From positions 248,001 to 312,000 of the forward strand of contig NZ_VFNX01000002.1 of assembly GCF_006715785.1 (NCBI RefSeq): 64,000 nucleotides of DNA, in the 5' to 3' direction. Made by a program: the position numbers and the translations under genes. The notes below the pieces were generated by a model. It made no database searches. It saw only the letters and a list, made by a program, of their open reading frames with translations, and was not told where the DNA came from. Origin of the DNA: Streptomyces puniciscabiei (GTDB taxonomy: Bacteria > Actinomycetota > Actinomycetes > Streptomycetales > Streptomycetaceae). Below, in pieces: positions 24,887 through 33,568 of this stretch (positions are counted from its first letter, which is position 1; every line of letters starts with the position of its first letter).

Positions 24887-26338
24887 TCAGGGGCGGGCCG
24901 TCTTCAGGCCCGAGATGCGGACCGGCTCGCCGCCCATGTGTTTCCGGGCCCGTCGGTTCTGCTGATGCAGGCGCTCGTAGTACGCACGATCGAGATCGAT
25001 GACGTTCTTCGAGAAGAACATCCAGGACAGGATGTCCCGGTATTTGAAACCCTCCGGGGTCAGCTGGATTCGGTCGGTGGGCAGCCGACGCAGCAACCCG
25101 ACTTCTTCGGCGGCAGAGAGCACCGGCTCGAAGAGGTGCGCCTTCTCGCGGTATCCGAAGCGCTCCAGCTCTCGCAGATCCAGGTCGAACGTGTCCAGCA
25201 CCAGACGCTTGCGGATGATCTCCTCGTCATTGAGCACGAAACCGGTCTGTGGGGTCAGTTCGTGGTTCCGTGCCTTCGAGATGTAGTCCGCGACCTCGGT
25301 GATACTCGGCTTCACATCGCCGACCATGTAGTCGACCGCACTGGTGTAGCTGCGTGCGCCGGCCCCGAGTCCCAGCAGCGGAACACCGTGGAAGGTGAGG
25401 ACCTTCTGCTGGTAGCCGCCACGTCCGAGTTTCTTGTAGCGGACGTTCGACTCCTGGATGTATCCCGCCTCACGGAACTTGGCGTTGGCGTAGTCGTACC
25501 GCTCGTACAGGTCGGGGTTCCACATGTACTGATAGGCACCGGTCTTGGAGAACCAGGCATCGGGCCGCACGGTGAGGAAGTAGGCACTGATCGTCTCGGG
25601 GGCCAGCGCCACCAGTTCGTCGACCGAGTGACACCAGCTTTCCGGGGTCTGACCGGCAAATCCCATGATGAGGTCGGTACTCAGGTTGGGCAGGCGCTTG
25701 TCCCGGATGATCTCGATCGCCTCGCGGATGACCCGCTCATTGGCCTGGCCGCGCCCGGCCTCGCGGATTTCCGCCGGCACCAGGGACTGAATGCCGATGT
25801 TGGCTCGGGTCAGTCCCATGGCGATCAGACCCTCGAGCGTGCCGGGCTCCTTGACGACCGAGTCGGGCGTGGCCTCGATGGCCACCTCTTCGACCGTGCT
25901 GCGCCAGTTGGGGTAGACCTCGTCGAAGGTGGCGAAGAGTTGCTCGAAGTGCCGCAGGCTCAGGAGGCTGGGTGTGCCGCCCCCGATGTAGATGGTGCGC
26001 AGCCGGCGGCTCTGGAGGATCTCGGTGTGGTCCCTGATCTGTGTGCACAGCGCGTCCGTGTACGCATCGTACACGTCCATGTCCTCGGAAATGACCGTGT
26101 ACAGATTGCAGAACCCGCACTTGTAACGACAGAACGGCACATGCAGGTAGAGATTCAGTTCGGGAACGGAATGGCGCTCGAGGTCCTCGGCCCAGATGTT
26201 CTGGATGTTCCAGGAACCGTTGAGAGGGCGGTAGGCGGACCGCGAGGGGTATGCGTAGTTGAACGGTGGAATGACGCCCTGGCGGATGTATCCGGCCAGC
26301 TCGTCTCGAATTGCGCTCGTCGTTGCACTTCCTGACAT
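24887..26338 (-). CDS. HemN/HemW-like radical SAM enzyme
   Basis: 483 residues, ATG at 26338. The radical-SAM cluster motif is C70, C74 and C77 in LHVPFCRYKCGFCNLYT (CxxxCxxC), followed by RLRTIYIGGGTPSLLS and STDLIMGFAGQTPESWCHSV. The C-terminal HemN domain includes LLGLGAGARSY. HemN itself needs a further Cys after the cluster and heme-binding HemW has an HNxxYW motif; I see neither. That leaves class C radical SAM methylases/cyclopropanases or a heme-pathway side branch as options. It is divergent from an MFS transporter across a long gap, suggesting a specialised-metabolite or resistance role rather than heme synthesis. Confidence 0.8.
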   Translation of the reverse strand: MSGSATTSAIRDELAGYIRQGVIPPFNYAYPSRSAYRPLNGSWNIQNIWAEDLERHSVPELNLYLHVPFCRYKCGFCNLYTVISEDMDVYDAYTDALCTQIRDHTEILQSRRLRTIYIGGGTPSLLSLRHFEQLFATFDEVYPNWRSTVEEVAIEATPDSVVKEPGTLEGLIAMGLTRANIGIQSLVPAEIREAGRGQANERVIREAIEIIRDKRLPNLSTDLIMGFAGQTPESWCHSVDELVALAPETISAYFLTVRPDAWFSKTGAYQYMWNPDLYERYDYANAKFREAGYIQESNVRYKKLGRGGYQQKVLTFHGVPLLGLGAGARSYTSAVDYMVGDVKPSITEVADYISKARNHELTPQTGFVLNDEEIIRKRLVLDTFDLDLRELERFGYREKAHLFEPVLSAAEEVGLLRRLPTDRIQLTPEGFKYRDILSWMFFSKNVIDLDRAYYERLHQQNRRARKHMGGEPVRISGLKTARP

Positions 26339-26831
26339 GACTGTACGCCTTCCTCAGCTTGCTGTAGGCCCTGCGGACAGGGCGACTGCGGTGCTGCGGC
26401 GCGACAGGGGAAAGGTGGCCCGAAATTCGCGGCCGGAAAAGGGGTGACAGAAAGAGATCACCCTTATGACGCTGGTGCCCCCGTGGCAACCACGATCCGT
26501 CGGCGAAGACCCGGCCGCGCGTTTTTCACCCGATGCGCGAACCACGCCAGACAGATGCTGAGATCAGTCAACACACGGCCGCGGCGATCGCGGCACCCAC
26601 GCAAACAACGAAGCCTGAACGCCGTCGGCGCCTCCGCTTTGGGTGATCGTCCAATGCTGTCCAGGAGTTGAGATATTCCGTTCGCGCTCAATCCACTGAC
26701 GTCCACTCAGCGCTAGCGTCTTCACTCGCGATTGACGGGACGAACCGCCACTCAAGGAAAGTCTCTGAAGCCCAGGCGCCCACATGCCGCAGCAGGCCCT
26801 CCCCGGCCGCAGACAACCTCGGGAGATACCA
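26339..26831. other. 493-bp divergent promoter region
   Basis: Separates the radical SAM gene and the MFS gene, both firing outward. Base composition is visibly less GC-rich than the neighbours around 26560-26760. A TTGACG at about 26732 could be a -35 but has no convincing -10 partner. No coding signal seen. Confidence 0.4.
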
Positions 26832-28088
26832 ATGCCCGTACTCGCGGGTTTCCGCGCCGTCTTCGCCGTAGCGGGGCCCGCCCTGCCCGCCATGTCGTTC
26901 CTGGCCCGCCTGCCCGCGGCGATCTGCCCGACGGGAACCCTGCTGATGCTCACACAACTCGACGGCATCGGCCGTGGAGGCCTCACAGCGGGAACTCTCC
27001 TGGCCGGCCAGGCCCTGAGCGGCCCGCTGCTGGGACGCCTCGCGGACCGGCGCGGCCACCGGCCCGTGCTGCTGGCCGCGTCACTCGCGAACGCGGCCGC
27101 CATCACCTTCCTCGTGGCCGCCGTCCTGTGCGATTGGCCCGGGGCCATGGCCGTCGTCGCCGCGGCGGGGGTGGGCCTGACGGTGCCGCAGATCGGCCCG
27201 CTCTCCCGCAGCCGGTGGATAGCCATGATCGACGGTCTGCCTGCCCACCACGCCGTAAAACCGAAGGAGTTGACGATTCGGGCGCTGTCCTTCGACACCA
27301 CCATCGACGAGATCAGCTTCATCGCCGGACCGGCCCTCGCCGGCATGGCCGTCGTCGCGATCCACCCAGTGGCTCCGATGGTGCTCGCGGGCGCGCTCAT
27401 CGCCGTGTTCGGCGTGCTGTTCGCGCTTCATCCCACCGCTCCACCAGGCGCGCGGCCCGCTCGTCTCCCGGGCGAGCCGCTGCTGACACCGGCTCTCACG
27501 GTCCTCCTCCTCATGGCGCTGTTGCAGGGAATGATCTGGGGCAGCGCCAACGCCGGCGTCAGTGCCCTGTCCGACCACCTGGGAGACGCGGGAGCGGCGG
27601 GGTTCGTCTGGGGCGCGATGGCCGTGACCAGCTCCTTGGCGGGCATCGCCGCCACCGTGCGCACCGCCAGGCTCACCCTGACCAGACGGCTTCGGCTGGC
27701 CATCGCGGGCCAGACGATCCTGCTGCTGCCGCTGCCGGCCGTGGAGGGCTTCGTGGGCGTGACGGCCGCCATAGCCGCCATCGGCCTGGCCGTCGCACCG
27801 CACCTCATCGCCGTGTTCTCCCTCGCCGAACGAGTGGCCCCGCCGCAACGCATGAGCGAAACCATGGCCCTGCTGGTCAGTGCCCTCATAGGCGGGCAGG
27901 GCATGGCCGCCGTCGCCGCAGGACAGTTGGCGCAGCACTCCGGCTTCCGCTCCGCCTTCCTGCTGACGTGCGGGTGCGGCGCCGCAGCGCTCCTGGTCGC
28001 CCTCGTCTTCGTACGGCCCACCGTCTTCACTCCTGCCGTCGAGCACGCCTTCGCCCCCGCCGGGCCGGCCGCCACGGTGACTGACTGA
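26832..28088 (+). CDS. MFS transporter
   Basis: 418 residues. The ATG at 26832 has GGGAG about seven bases upstream. About 12 hydrophobic helices; the MFS loop between helices 2 and 3 is visible as GRLADRRGHRPVLL. TIRALSFDTTIDEISFIAGP is a conserved-looking mid-protein segment. Likely a proton-driven exporter of a small molecule. Its divergent partner is the HemN-like radical SAM enzyme, so it may export that enzyme's product. Substrate unknown. Confidence 0.9.
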   Translation: MPVLAGFRAVFAVAGPALPAMSFLARLPAAICPTGTLLMLTQLDGIGRGGLTAGTLLAGQALSGPLLGRLADRRGHRPVLLAASLANAAAITFLVAAVLCDWPGAMAVVAAAGVGLTVPQIGPLSRSRWIAMIDGLPAHHAVKPKELTIRALSFDTTIDEISFIAGPALAGMAVVAIHPVAPMVLAGALIAVFGVLFALHPTAPPGARPARLPGEPLLTPALTVLLLMALLQGMIWGSANAGVSALSDHLGDAGAAGFVWGAMAVTSSLAGIAATVRTARLTLTRRLRLAIAGQTILLLPLPAVEGFVGVTAAIAAIGLAVAPHLIAVFSLAERVAPPQRMSETMALLVSALIGGQGMAAVAAGQLAQHSGFRSAFLLTCGCGAAALLVALVFVRPTVFTPAVEHAFAPAGPAATVTD

Positions 28089-28159
28089 TCAGAACGAGCG
28101 CGGCAGCTCATTGCCGTACGAGACCTGCGTCGGCGTCTGGTCTTCGAACAGGTCGCCGG

Positions 28160-29134
28160 TCAGGGCAGCGTCCAGAACCGGACCGTGACGAGGTAGAAGA
28201 CGACAGCCCAGAAGGCCATCACCACCGCGATGAGCCCGAGCCCACGGAGGTTGCTCCTCGCCGCCGGTTCGTCCGGCGATGGCCGCAGCCATCGGCCGAG
28301 CAGCGGGTTCACGTAGTAGGGCATGGTCAGGAAGCTCATGAGGAAACTCGACAGCAGGTTGCCCACGAGCAGGCCGATCCAGAGCGGCATGTGCAGCGGG
28401 GACAGCGCGAGTGTCAGCAGCACGACCGTCGGGTACAGACCGACCCAGATGGCGAGGGAGGTCTTGGTCTCGGAGGGCGGCGGCGGTGCCTCCTTCCCGT
28501 TGCCCTCGAAGGCGAACCAGCTGCCGAACGAGTTGTCGATCGTGTGCAGTTTGAAGTCGCTGAACTTCTCGCCCTCAGCGAGGATCTGCTGCCGTTGGGG
28601 CGACGTCAGCCAGGCGTCGAGGTGCTCGGCGCTGTCGTAGCGGTAGAGCGTGGTCCATTCCTCCTGGAGTCCCTCGATGGGGCGGAAGAGCTCGGTCCCG
28701 CGGAACCCCTCGAACTTGCTCTCTTCCTGGACCATGCGGTGCTGCCACGCAAGGAAGTCATCGACCTGGTTCGGCAGGACCCGGTGCGTGACCACCACGG
28801 TGACCAGCGGATCCAGTGACTGGGTGCCGCTGCTGACCACCTGCTGGGTCGCCGGACCGTCGAAGTACTTGGCGCCGGCGTCGAGATACGTCTGCCTGGT
28901 CGCGCTGTTGATCCATGTCTGCAGATGCGCCACCGAGTCGAACCGGTACACGACGACCCAGTCGGGTTGCAGCGGTGTCGGCGGGGAGATCTCGGCGCCG
29001 AGGAATCCGGGGTAGTAGGCGGCCGCGGCGTTGAGGTCCTCCTGCCACGCCTCGAACTCGCGCTCCATCCCGGGCAGGACCTTCTGGCCGATGATCGCTG
29101 TGGCCGCGGCGGCTACGTTCTTTCCGGTGTTCAT
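28160..29134 (-). CDS. membrane protein with two antibiotic-biosynthesis-monooxygenase (ABM) domains
   Basis: 324 residues, ATG at 29134. Two tandem ABM-type ferredoxin folds (about residues 12-105 and 110-205) share the pattern LPGMEREFEAWQEDLNAAAA / LPNQVDDFLAWQHRMVQEES, each followed by YPGFLGAEI / FEGFRGTEL and VVVYRFDSVAHLQTW / TTLYRYDSAEHLDAW. The C-terminal third holds about three transmembrane helices (residues ~232-320). ABM folds bind or oxidise small ring compounds, or act as heme/quinone-handling domains. It starts six bases after the fused molybdenum enzyme stops, so it is the third gene of that operon and may couple the enzyme to the membrane. Confidence 0.85.
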   Translation of the reverse strand: MNTGKNVAAAATAIIGQKVLPGMEREFEAWQEDLNAAAAYYPGFLGAEISPPTPLQPDWVVVYRFDSVAHLQTWINSATRQTYLDAGAKYFDGPATQQVVSSGTQSLDPLVTVVVTHRVLPNQVDDFLAWQHRMVQEESKFEGFRGTELFRPIEGLQEEWTTLYRYDSAEHLDAWLTSPQRQQILAEGEKFSDFKLHTIDNSFGSWFAFEGNGKEAPPPPSETKTSLAIWVGLYPTVVLLTLALSPLHMPLWIGLLVGNLLSSFLMSFLTMPYYVNPLLGRWLRPSPDEPAARSNLRGLGLIAVVMAFWAVVFYLVTVRFWTLP

Positions 29135-29140
29135 GGCGGC

Positions 29141-31858
29141 TCAACCTGTCGACACCGACTGCTCCGCAGGGAGTCGGCCGTAAATGCGTTCCGGAGTCAG
29201 CGGCAGCGCACGGTAGCGGACGCCCGTGGCGTCGTGGACCGCGTTCGCGAGCGCGGGGGCGACCGGGTTGATACAGCATTCGGCCATGCCCTTCGACCGC
29301 ATGGGACCCACCGAATCCGCCGAGCCCACCAGGAGGACCTCGGTACGGGGGATGTCGGCGTAGGTGGGGATGCGGTAGTTCCGGAGGTTCGGGTTGACCA
29401 TGACGCCGTTGTGGTCGACCTGATGGTTCTCGGTCAGGGCGAAGCCGATTCCCTGTGCGACACCGCCCTCGATCTGTCCCCGGACCTGCGCCGGATTGAT
29501 GATCACTCCGGCGTCCGCCGCCTGCACGCTGTACAGGATCCGTATCTCACCCGTCACGCGGTGCACGGCGACCCGGAACCCCTGTGTGTTGGAGGTGACG
29601 CTCCGGGGCGAGCCGTACGCCTTGCGTGCGGCGGTGAAACGGATTCCACGCGTCCGGGCCAGCGCGACAAGCTCGGCCAGCGACACCCGCCGGTCCCCGC
29701 AGACGACACCGTCGTCGTCCATCGTGCACATCACGACATGGATGCCCGTGTGCGCCGCGGCGAACTGCAGGATGCGGTCGCGCACGGCGTTGGCCGCCCG
29801 CAGGACCGCGTTGCCCGCCACGAAGAGTCCCGCGCTCGCGAAGGCGCCCGTGTCGAACCCCGTGCGGTCGGTGTCGGACTGCACCAGACGGATCCGTGAG
29901 GGCGTCGTGCCCAGTTGGTTGGCCGCGATCTGGACATGGGCCGTGGAGGTTCCCTCGCCGAACTCCGGGGTTCCGACGGCCAGTTCGTAGATGAGATCGT
30001 CGCCCAGCGTGACCCAGGCCTCGGAGAGGTGATCCGTCGGGGGCGCGGTCTCGTGCAGGGAACTCGCCACGCCGGTTCCGACGAGCCACTCGGGGCCGGG
30101 AGGTGGCCGGTCGGCCGTACGGGCCAGGGCATCACCCACCAGGTCGATGCATTGGGCGAGTCCGTCCTCGGTGAAGGTCACGTCGTCGGGGCCCTCGTGC
30201 ATGGCGACCAGGGGCTCACCCGGCCGCACGATGTTGCGTCGGCGCAGTTCCAGCGGGTCGATGTCAAGGACGCGGGCCAGTTCGTCCATCGCCGACTCCA
30301 CGGCGAACGCCGGCTGCGTCATCCCGTAGCCGCGCAGCGCCCCGCTCGGCACGCTGTTCGTGTAGACGGAGTACGCGTCGTACTTCTTGTTGGGGCAGCG
30401 GTAGATCATGACGGCGGCTCCGCCCGCGTACAGCGTTTCGCCGCCGTGGTTGCCGTAGGCGCCCGTGTTCGACACGTTGCGGACCTGGAAGGCGGTGAGC
30501 GTTCCGTCGGCCTTCGCGCCGAGCTTGACCGTCAGGGTCATCGGATGCCGCGGCGAGGCCGTGGTGAACTCTTCCTCACGGGTGTACTCGAGACAGGTGG
30601 GCCGCCCGGTGTCCAGGGTGGCCAGCGCGACCAGGTCCTCCGCGATCACCTCCTGTTTGCCGCCGAATCCGCCGCCGACGCGCTTGCAGAACACCCTCAC
30701 CTGGTCCGGGCGCAGCGCGAACAGGTACTCCAGTTTGACCTTCGCGATCGACGGTGACTGTGAACTGGTACGGACGTTCAGCCGGCCGTCCTCCATCCAC
30801 GCGATCGAACCGTGGGTCTCCAGATGCGCGTGCTGTACCCGCGGTGAGACATACGTGCCTTCGTGGATCACGTCGGCCGCGGCGAATCCCGCGTCGACGT
30901 CGCCGATGTGCGAGTGGAGTTCGAGCAGGATGTTGTGGGCGGGGTCGCGCACGAACGGATCGTGGGAGTCGTGCAGCTGGGGTGCGCCGTCGGTCATCGC
31001 CGCCTCGGGGTCGAACACCGCCGGCAGCACCTCGTACTCGACCGCGAGACGCCGGCAGCCCTCCTCGGCCGCCCCGACCGTGTCGGCCAGGACCGCGGCT
31101 ACGCGCTGGCCGGCGAAGCGGACCGTGTCGTCGAGGATGTAGGTGTCGTCCGGGTCGACGAGGTGGTCGGTGTGGATCGCCGTGGTGAACCGTCTGCGGG
31201 GTACGTCTTCCCAGGTGTAGACCCGGTGCACGCCGGGCACCGCGAGGGCGGCGCTCTTCTCGATCGAGCGGATCCGGGCGTGCGCGTGGGGTGAGTGCAG
31301 CACCTTGAGGTGCAGCATGCCGTCGATCCGCGTGTCCATGGTGAACTCGGCGTGCCCCGTCACCACGTCGTGGCCCGCGGGTGCGCCGACGCTCCTCCCG
31401 ACGGCCTTGCCCGGCGCTGCCGTCTCCACCGCGCCGACACCCTTCACGGCGTCCTCGATCGCCCGGTATCCGGTGCACCGGCAGAGGTTGCCCTTCAACG
31501 CCCTTGGCAGATCCGCCTTCTGGTCCTCGGTGAAGGTCGCCGACGTCATGATCATCCCCGCGGTGCAGAAGCCGCACTGGAATCCCGGGGCGTCCTCGAA
31601 CTGCCGCTGCATGGGGTGCAGGGCGCCGGGCCTTCCCAGGCCCTCGATCGTGGTCACCTCGCGGCCGTCCGCACGGAACGCGGGCGTGATGCAGCTGTGC
31701 ACCGGTGTGCCGTCCAGCCACACCGTGCAGGCGCCGCAGTCGCCCGCGTCGCACCCCTTCTTGACGCCGAAGTGGCCGAGTTCGCGCAGGAAGGTCCGCA
31801 GGCACTGGCCGGGGGCCGGTTCCCGGTCGAAGGCCTTGCCGTTCACGTGGTAGCTCAT
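29141..31858 (-). CDS. molybdenum hydroxylase, fused 2Fe-2S and molybdopterin subunits
   Basis: 905 residues. The N-terminal ~160 residues are the small iron-sulphur subunit: plant-type cluster Cys36, Cys41, Cys44, Cys56, then the second cluster Cys95, Cys98, Cys126, Cys128 (CGFCTAGM and CRCTGYR). A linker leads to the large Mo-binding subunit from about residue 170 (GHAEFTMDTRI, VCKRVGGGFGGKQEVIAED-type FGG motif, PSGALRGYGMTQPAF, and KGMAECCINPVAPALANAVH with the probable catalytic Glu). In xanthine dehydrogenase, CO dehydrogenase and isoquinoline oxidoreductase relatives these are usually separate or arranged differently. Hydroxylates an aldehyde or N-heterocycle with water as oxygen source; substrate unknown. 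Overlaps the FAD gene by four bases (ATGA). Confidence 0.93.
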   Translation of the reverse strand: MSYHVNGKAFDREPAPGQCLRTFLRELGHFGVKKGCDAGDCGACTVWLDGTPVHSCITPAFRADGREVTTIEGLGRPGALHPMQRQFEDAPGFQCGFCTAGMIMTSATFTEDQKADLPRALKGNLCRCTGYRAIEDAVKGVGAVETAAPGKAVGRSVGAPAGHDVVTGHAEFTMDTRIDGMLHLKVLHSPHAHARIRSIEKSAALAVPGVHRVYTWEDVPRRRFTTAIHTDHLVDPDDTYILDDTVRFAGQRVAAVLADTVGAAEEGCRRLAVEYEVLPAVFDPEAAMTDGAPQLHDSHDPFVRDPAHNILLELHSHIGDVDAGFAAADVIHEGTYVSPRVQHAHLETHGSIAWMEDGRLNVRTSSQSPSIAKVKLEYLFALRPDQVRVFCKRVGGGFGGKQEVIAEDLVALATLDTGRPTCLEYTREEEFTTASPRHPMTLTVKLGAKADGTLTAFQVRNVSNTGAYGNHGGETLYAGGAAVMIYRCPNKKYDAYSVYTNSVPSGALRGYGMTQPAFAVESAMDELARVLDIDPLELRRRNIVRPGEPLVAMHEGPDDVTFTEDGLAQCIDLVGDALARTADRPPPGPEWLVGTGVASSLHETAPPTDHLSEAWVTLGDDLIYELAVGTPEFGEGTSTAHVQIAANQLGTTPSRIRLVQSDTDRTGFDTGAFASAGLFVAGNAVLRAANAVRDRILQFAAAHTGIHVVMCTMDDDGVVCGDRRVSLAELVALARTRGIRFTAARKAYGSPRSVTSNTQGFRVAVHRVTGEIRILYSVQAADAGVIINPAQVRGQIEGGVAQGIGFALTENHQVDHNGVMVNPNLRNYRIPTYADIPRTEVLLVGSADSVGPMRSKGMAECCINPVAPALANAVHDATGVRYRALPLTPERIYGRLPAEQSVSTG

Positions 31859-32682
31859 GCCAGGTCCCCAGCCATGAGTTCGCGGCAGATCTCTTCGGCG
31901 AAGTGCCGTGTCAGATGCCGGCGGTGGTCGGGGGTCCCGTTGGGATCGGCGAACCAGACGTCGGCCGGCACGGCGTCGATGCTCCGCCGCAGGGTTCGGA
32001 CATCGGGCAGGGAGTCGAAGGCGATGCGGACCGGCCGCGTGGTGCCGGCGGTGACGGTGAGCGACAGGTCACTCGCTCCGAGCCGTTGTGTGCCGACGAG
32101 GAACACCGTCGAGCGGCCGAGCCGGGTCAGTGCGAAGCGACGGTGCGCGGTGCGTTTGCGCAGTGCGTGTTCCGGAATCATGACGCGCCGCAGGATCTCC
32201 CCGGGGGCGAGAACGTTGCGGTGGTCACCCGTGACGAAATCGAGGGCGTCGACGAAGCGCACGGAGCCGTCGGGCGCCCACAGTTCGTACCGCGCCTCCA
32301 GCGCGACCGTCAACGTGATCATGGGGCCGGCGGGCAAGGACATGCAGATGTTTCCGCCGACCGTCGCCGCGTTCCACACCTTGAACGAGGACAGGAATGC
32401 CTCGCAGCTCTTCCGGAAGAGAATCCCGGCGGTCCAGTCCATCGGCCAGGGGAAGGCGTACAGGTCGCGAATGGTGCAGGTGGCGCTGATCTCCAGGCCC
32501 TCGTCCGTCGGAACAAGAGACTCCCAGCGCAACGCCGTCAGGTCGATCAGCCGTCGCAGGTCCGGCTGCTCCGTGGAGTAGAGCCATGTGCCGCCCGCGA
32601 GCCAGGCGTCGCCCTCGTGCCAGTCCGCACCTGGCCGTTCGGACGGTCGCCGGACTACTTCGGTGATGGTGTTGAGGTCCAT
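31855..32682 (-). CDS. FAD-binding subunit of the molybdenum hydroxylase
   Basis: 275 residues from the ATG at 32682 (MDLNTITEVVRRP); a GTG at 32712 is an alternative. The CoxM/XdhB-type FAD fold is visible: AWLAGGTWLYSTEQPDLRRL, EISATCTIRDLYAF, VWNAATVGGNICMSLPAG and a C-terminal MoCo-dehydrogenase FAD domain. It should take electrons from the 2Fe-2S domain encoded by the next gene. First gene of a three-gene minus-strand operon. No maturation (XdhC, MoaA-type) genes lie nearby, so these must be elsewhere. Confidence 0.92.
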   Translation of the reverse strand: MDLNTITEVVRRPSERPGADWHEGDAWLAGGTWLYSTEQPDLRRLIDLTALRWESLVPTDEGLEISATCTIRDLYAFPWPMDWTAGILFRKSCEAFLSSFKVWNAATVGGNICMSLPAGPMITLTVALEARYELWAPDGSVRFVDALDFVTGDHRNVLAPGEILRRVMIPEHALRKRTAHRRFALTRLGRSTVFLVGTQRLGASDLSLTVTAGTTRPVRIAFDSLPDVRTLRRSIDAVPADVWFADPNGTPDHRRHLTRHFAEEICRELMAGDLA

Positions 32683-32960
32683 GAGAACCGAGCCACGGGA
32701 GAGCGGACCCACGGGAAGTCAACTGCCCCTGATGGTAGAGGAGTTGCTTTCCCGCCGAGCGGGCAGGTGTTGGCCGCCGTGCCGCGCCGTCCGAGTGGCT
32801 GAGCCGCGACAGACCGGCGGGCACAGACACTTTTGTCACAGCTTATCGCAGCATACGGATGTGGGCCCGAGGACGAGGTGGAGCTGAAAGTAGCCGGGGC
32901 ACCCCGGACAGTGACCCCGGTGTTCCGTCACCACTCCGATGCGCACGGTGGGCCTTCTCC

Positions 32961-33167
32961 ATGGCCTCACGCCCCGTGGAAGGCTCACGCGGTGGTGACG
33001 CTCCCGCTTCGATGGCCGCCTACGTGCGCGGCCTGTACGGATTCCTGCGCGAACTCGACCAGCAGGGGTGCGACCACATCGTCGCGTCCCTGCCTGCGGA
33101 GGAGGGCCTGGGACTCGCGATCGCCAACCGGCTCCGCCGTGCCGCAGGGCCCCGGACCACGGCGTGA
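32961..33167 (+). pseudogene. short relic resembling the C-terminus of a Sua5-type protein
   Basis: 68 codons. AYVRGLYGFLRELDQQGCDH then LPAEEGLGLAIANRLRRAAG looks like the end of the second domain of Sua5/YwlC-type L-threonylcarbamoyladenylate synthases. The catalytic YrdC domain is entirely missing upstream, where the sequence belongs to nothing recognisable. An ATG at 32961 could start a tiny protein, but without a good ribosome-binding site. Family call is from local similarity only. Confidence 0.4.
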
Positions 33168-33568
33168 CCAGCACCGACGTCGTCCGGCATGCCCGCCGGG
33201 GCGCACACTCGATGTGCCGCCGCGGTGGACGACGTCGTGCCTGATCCGCAGGACCCTGCCTCTGCTGCTCCCAGGGCCGAGGCGACGGGCATGTCCAGGC
33301 CACGGGCCGCGACGAGGCGTGCGGTCCCGTCGCCAAGGCCGTGGCACAGGCCGACCACAGCGGCCGCCCGGCGGCCTCCCGCTCGGCCGGAGGCGGGAGC
33401 GTTCCAGCAGCAGGTCGACGGTGTGCCCTACGAACCAGGACGGTCCTGATCACGGCGTACGTCCGAGGAACGCAATCCGCTGCCACCCGCCGCCCACGTG
33501 CGAGCTCGGCGGGCGCGGGAGCTGGACTTTCCGTAGATTGAAGAGCGAGCGACTGGCAGGAAAAGCGT
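33168..33568. other. no recognisable gene
   Basis: About 400 bases, very GC-rich, with open frames on both strands but no motif or start signal I trust. It must contain the promoter of the PAS-PP2C gene. Confidence 0.3.

Noticed and set aside
27081..28046. Long minus-strand frame inside the MFS gene
   Set aside because: Antisense shadow of high-GC coding sequence, rich in Gly, Arg and Gln, without motif or ribosome-binding site.
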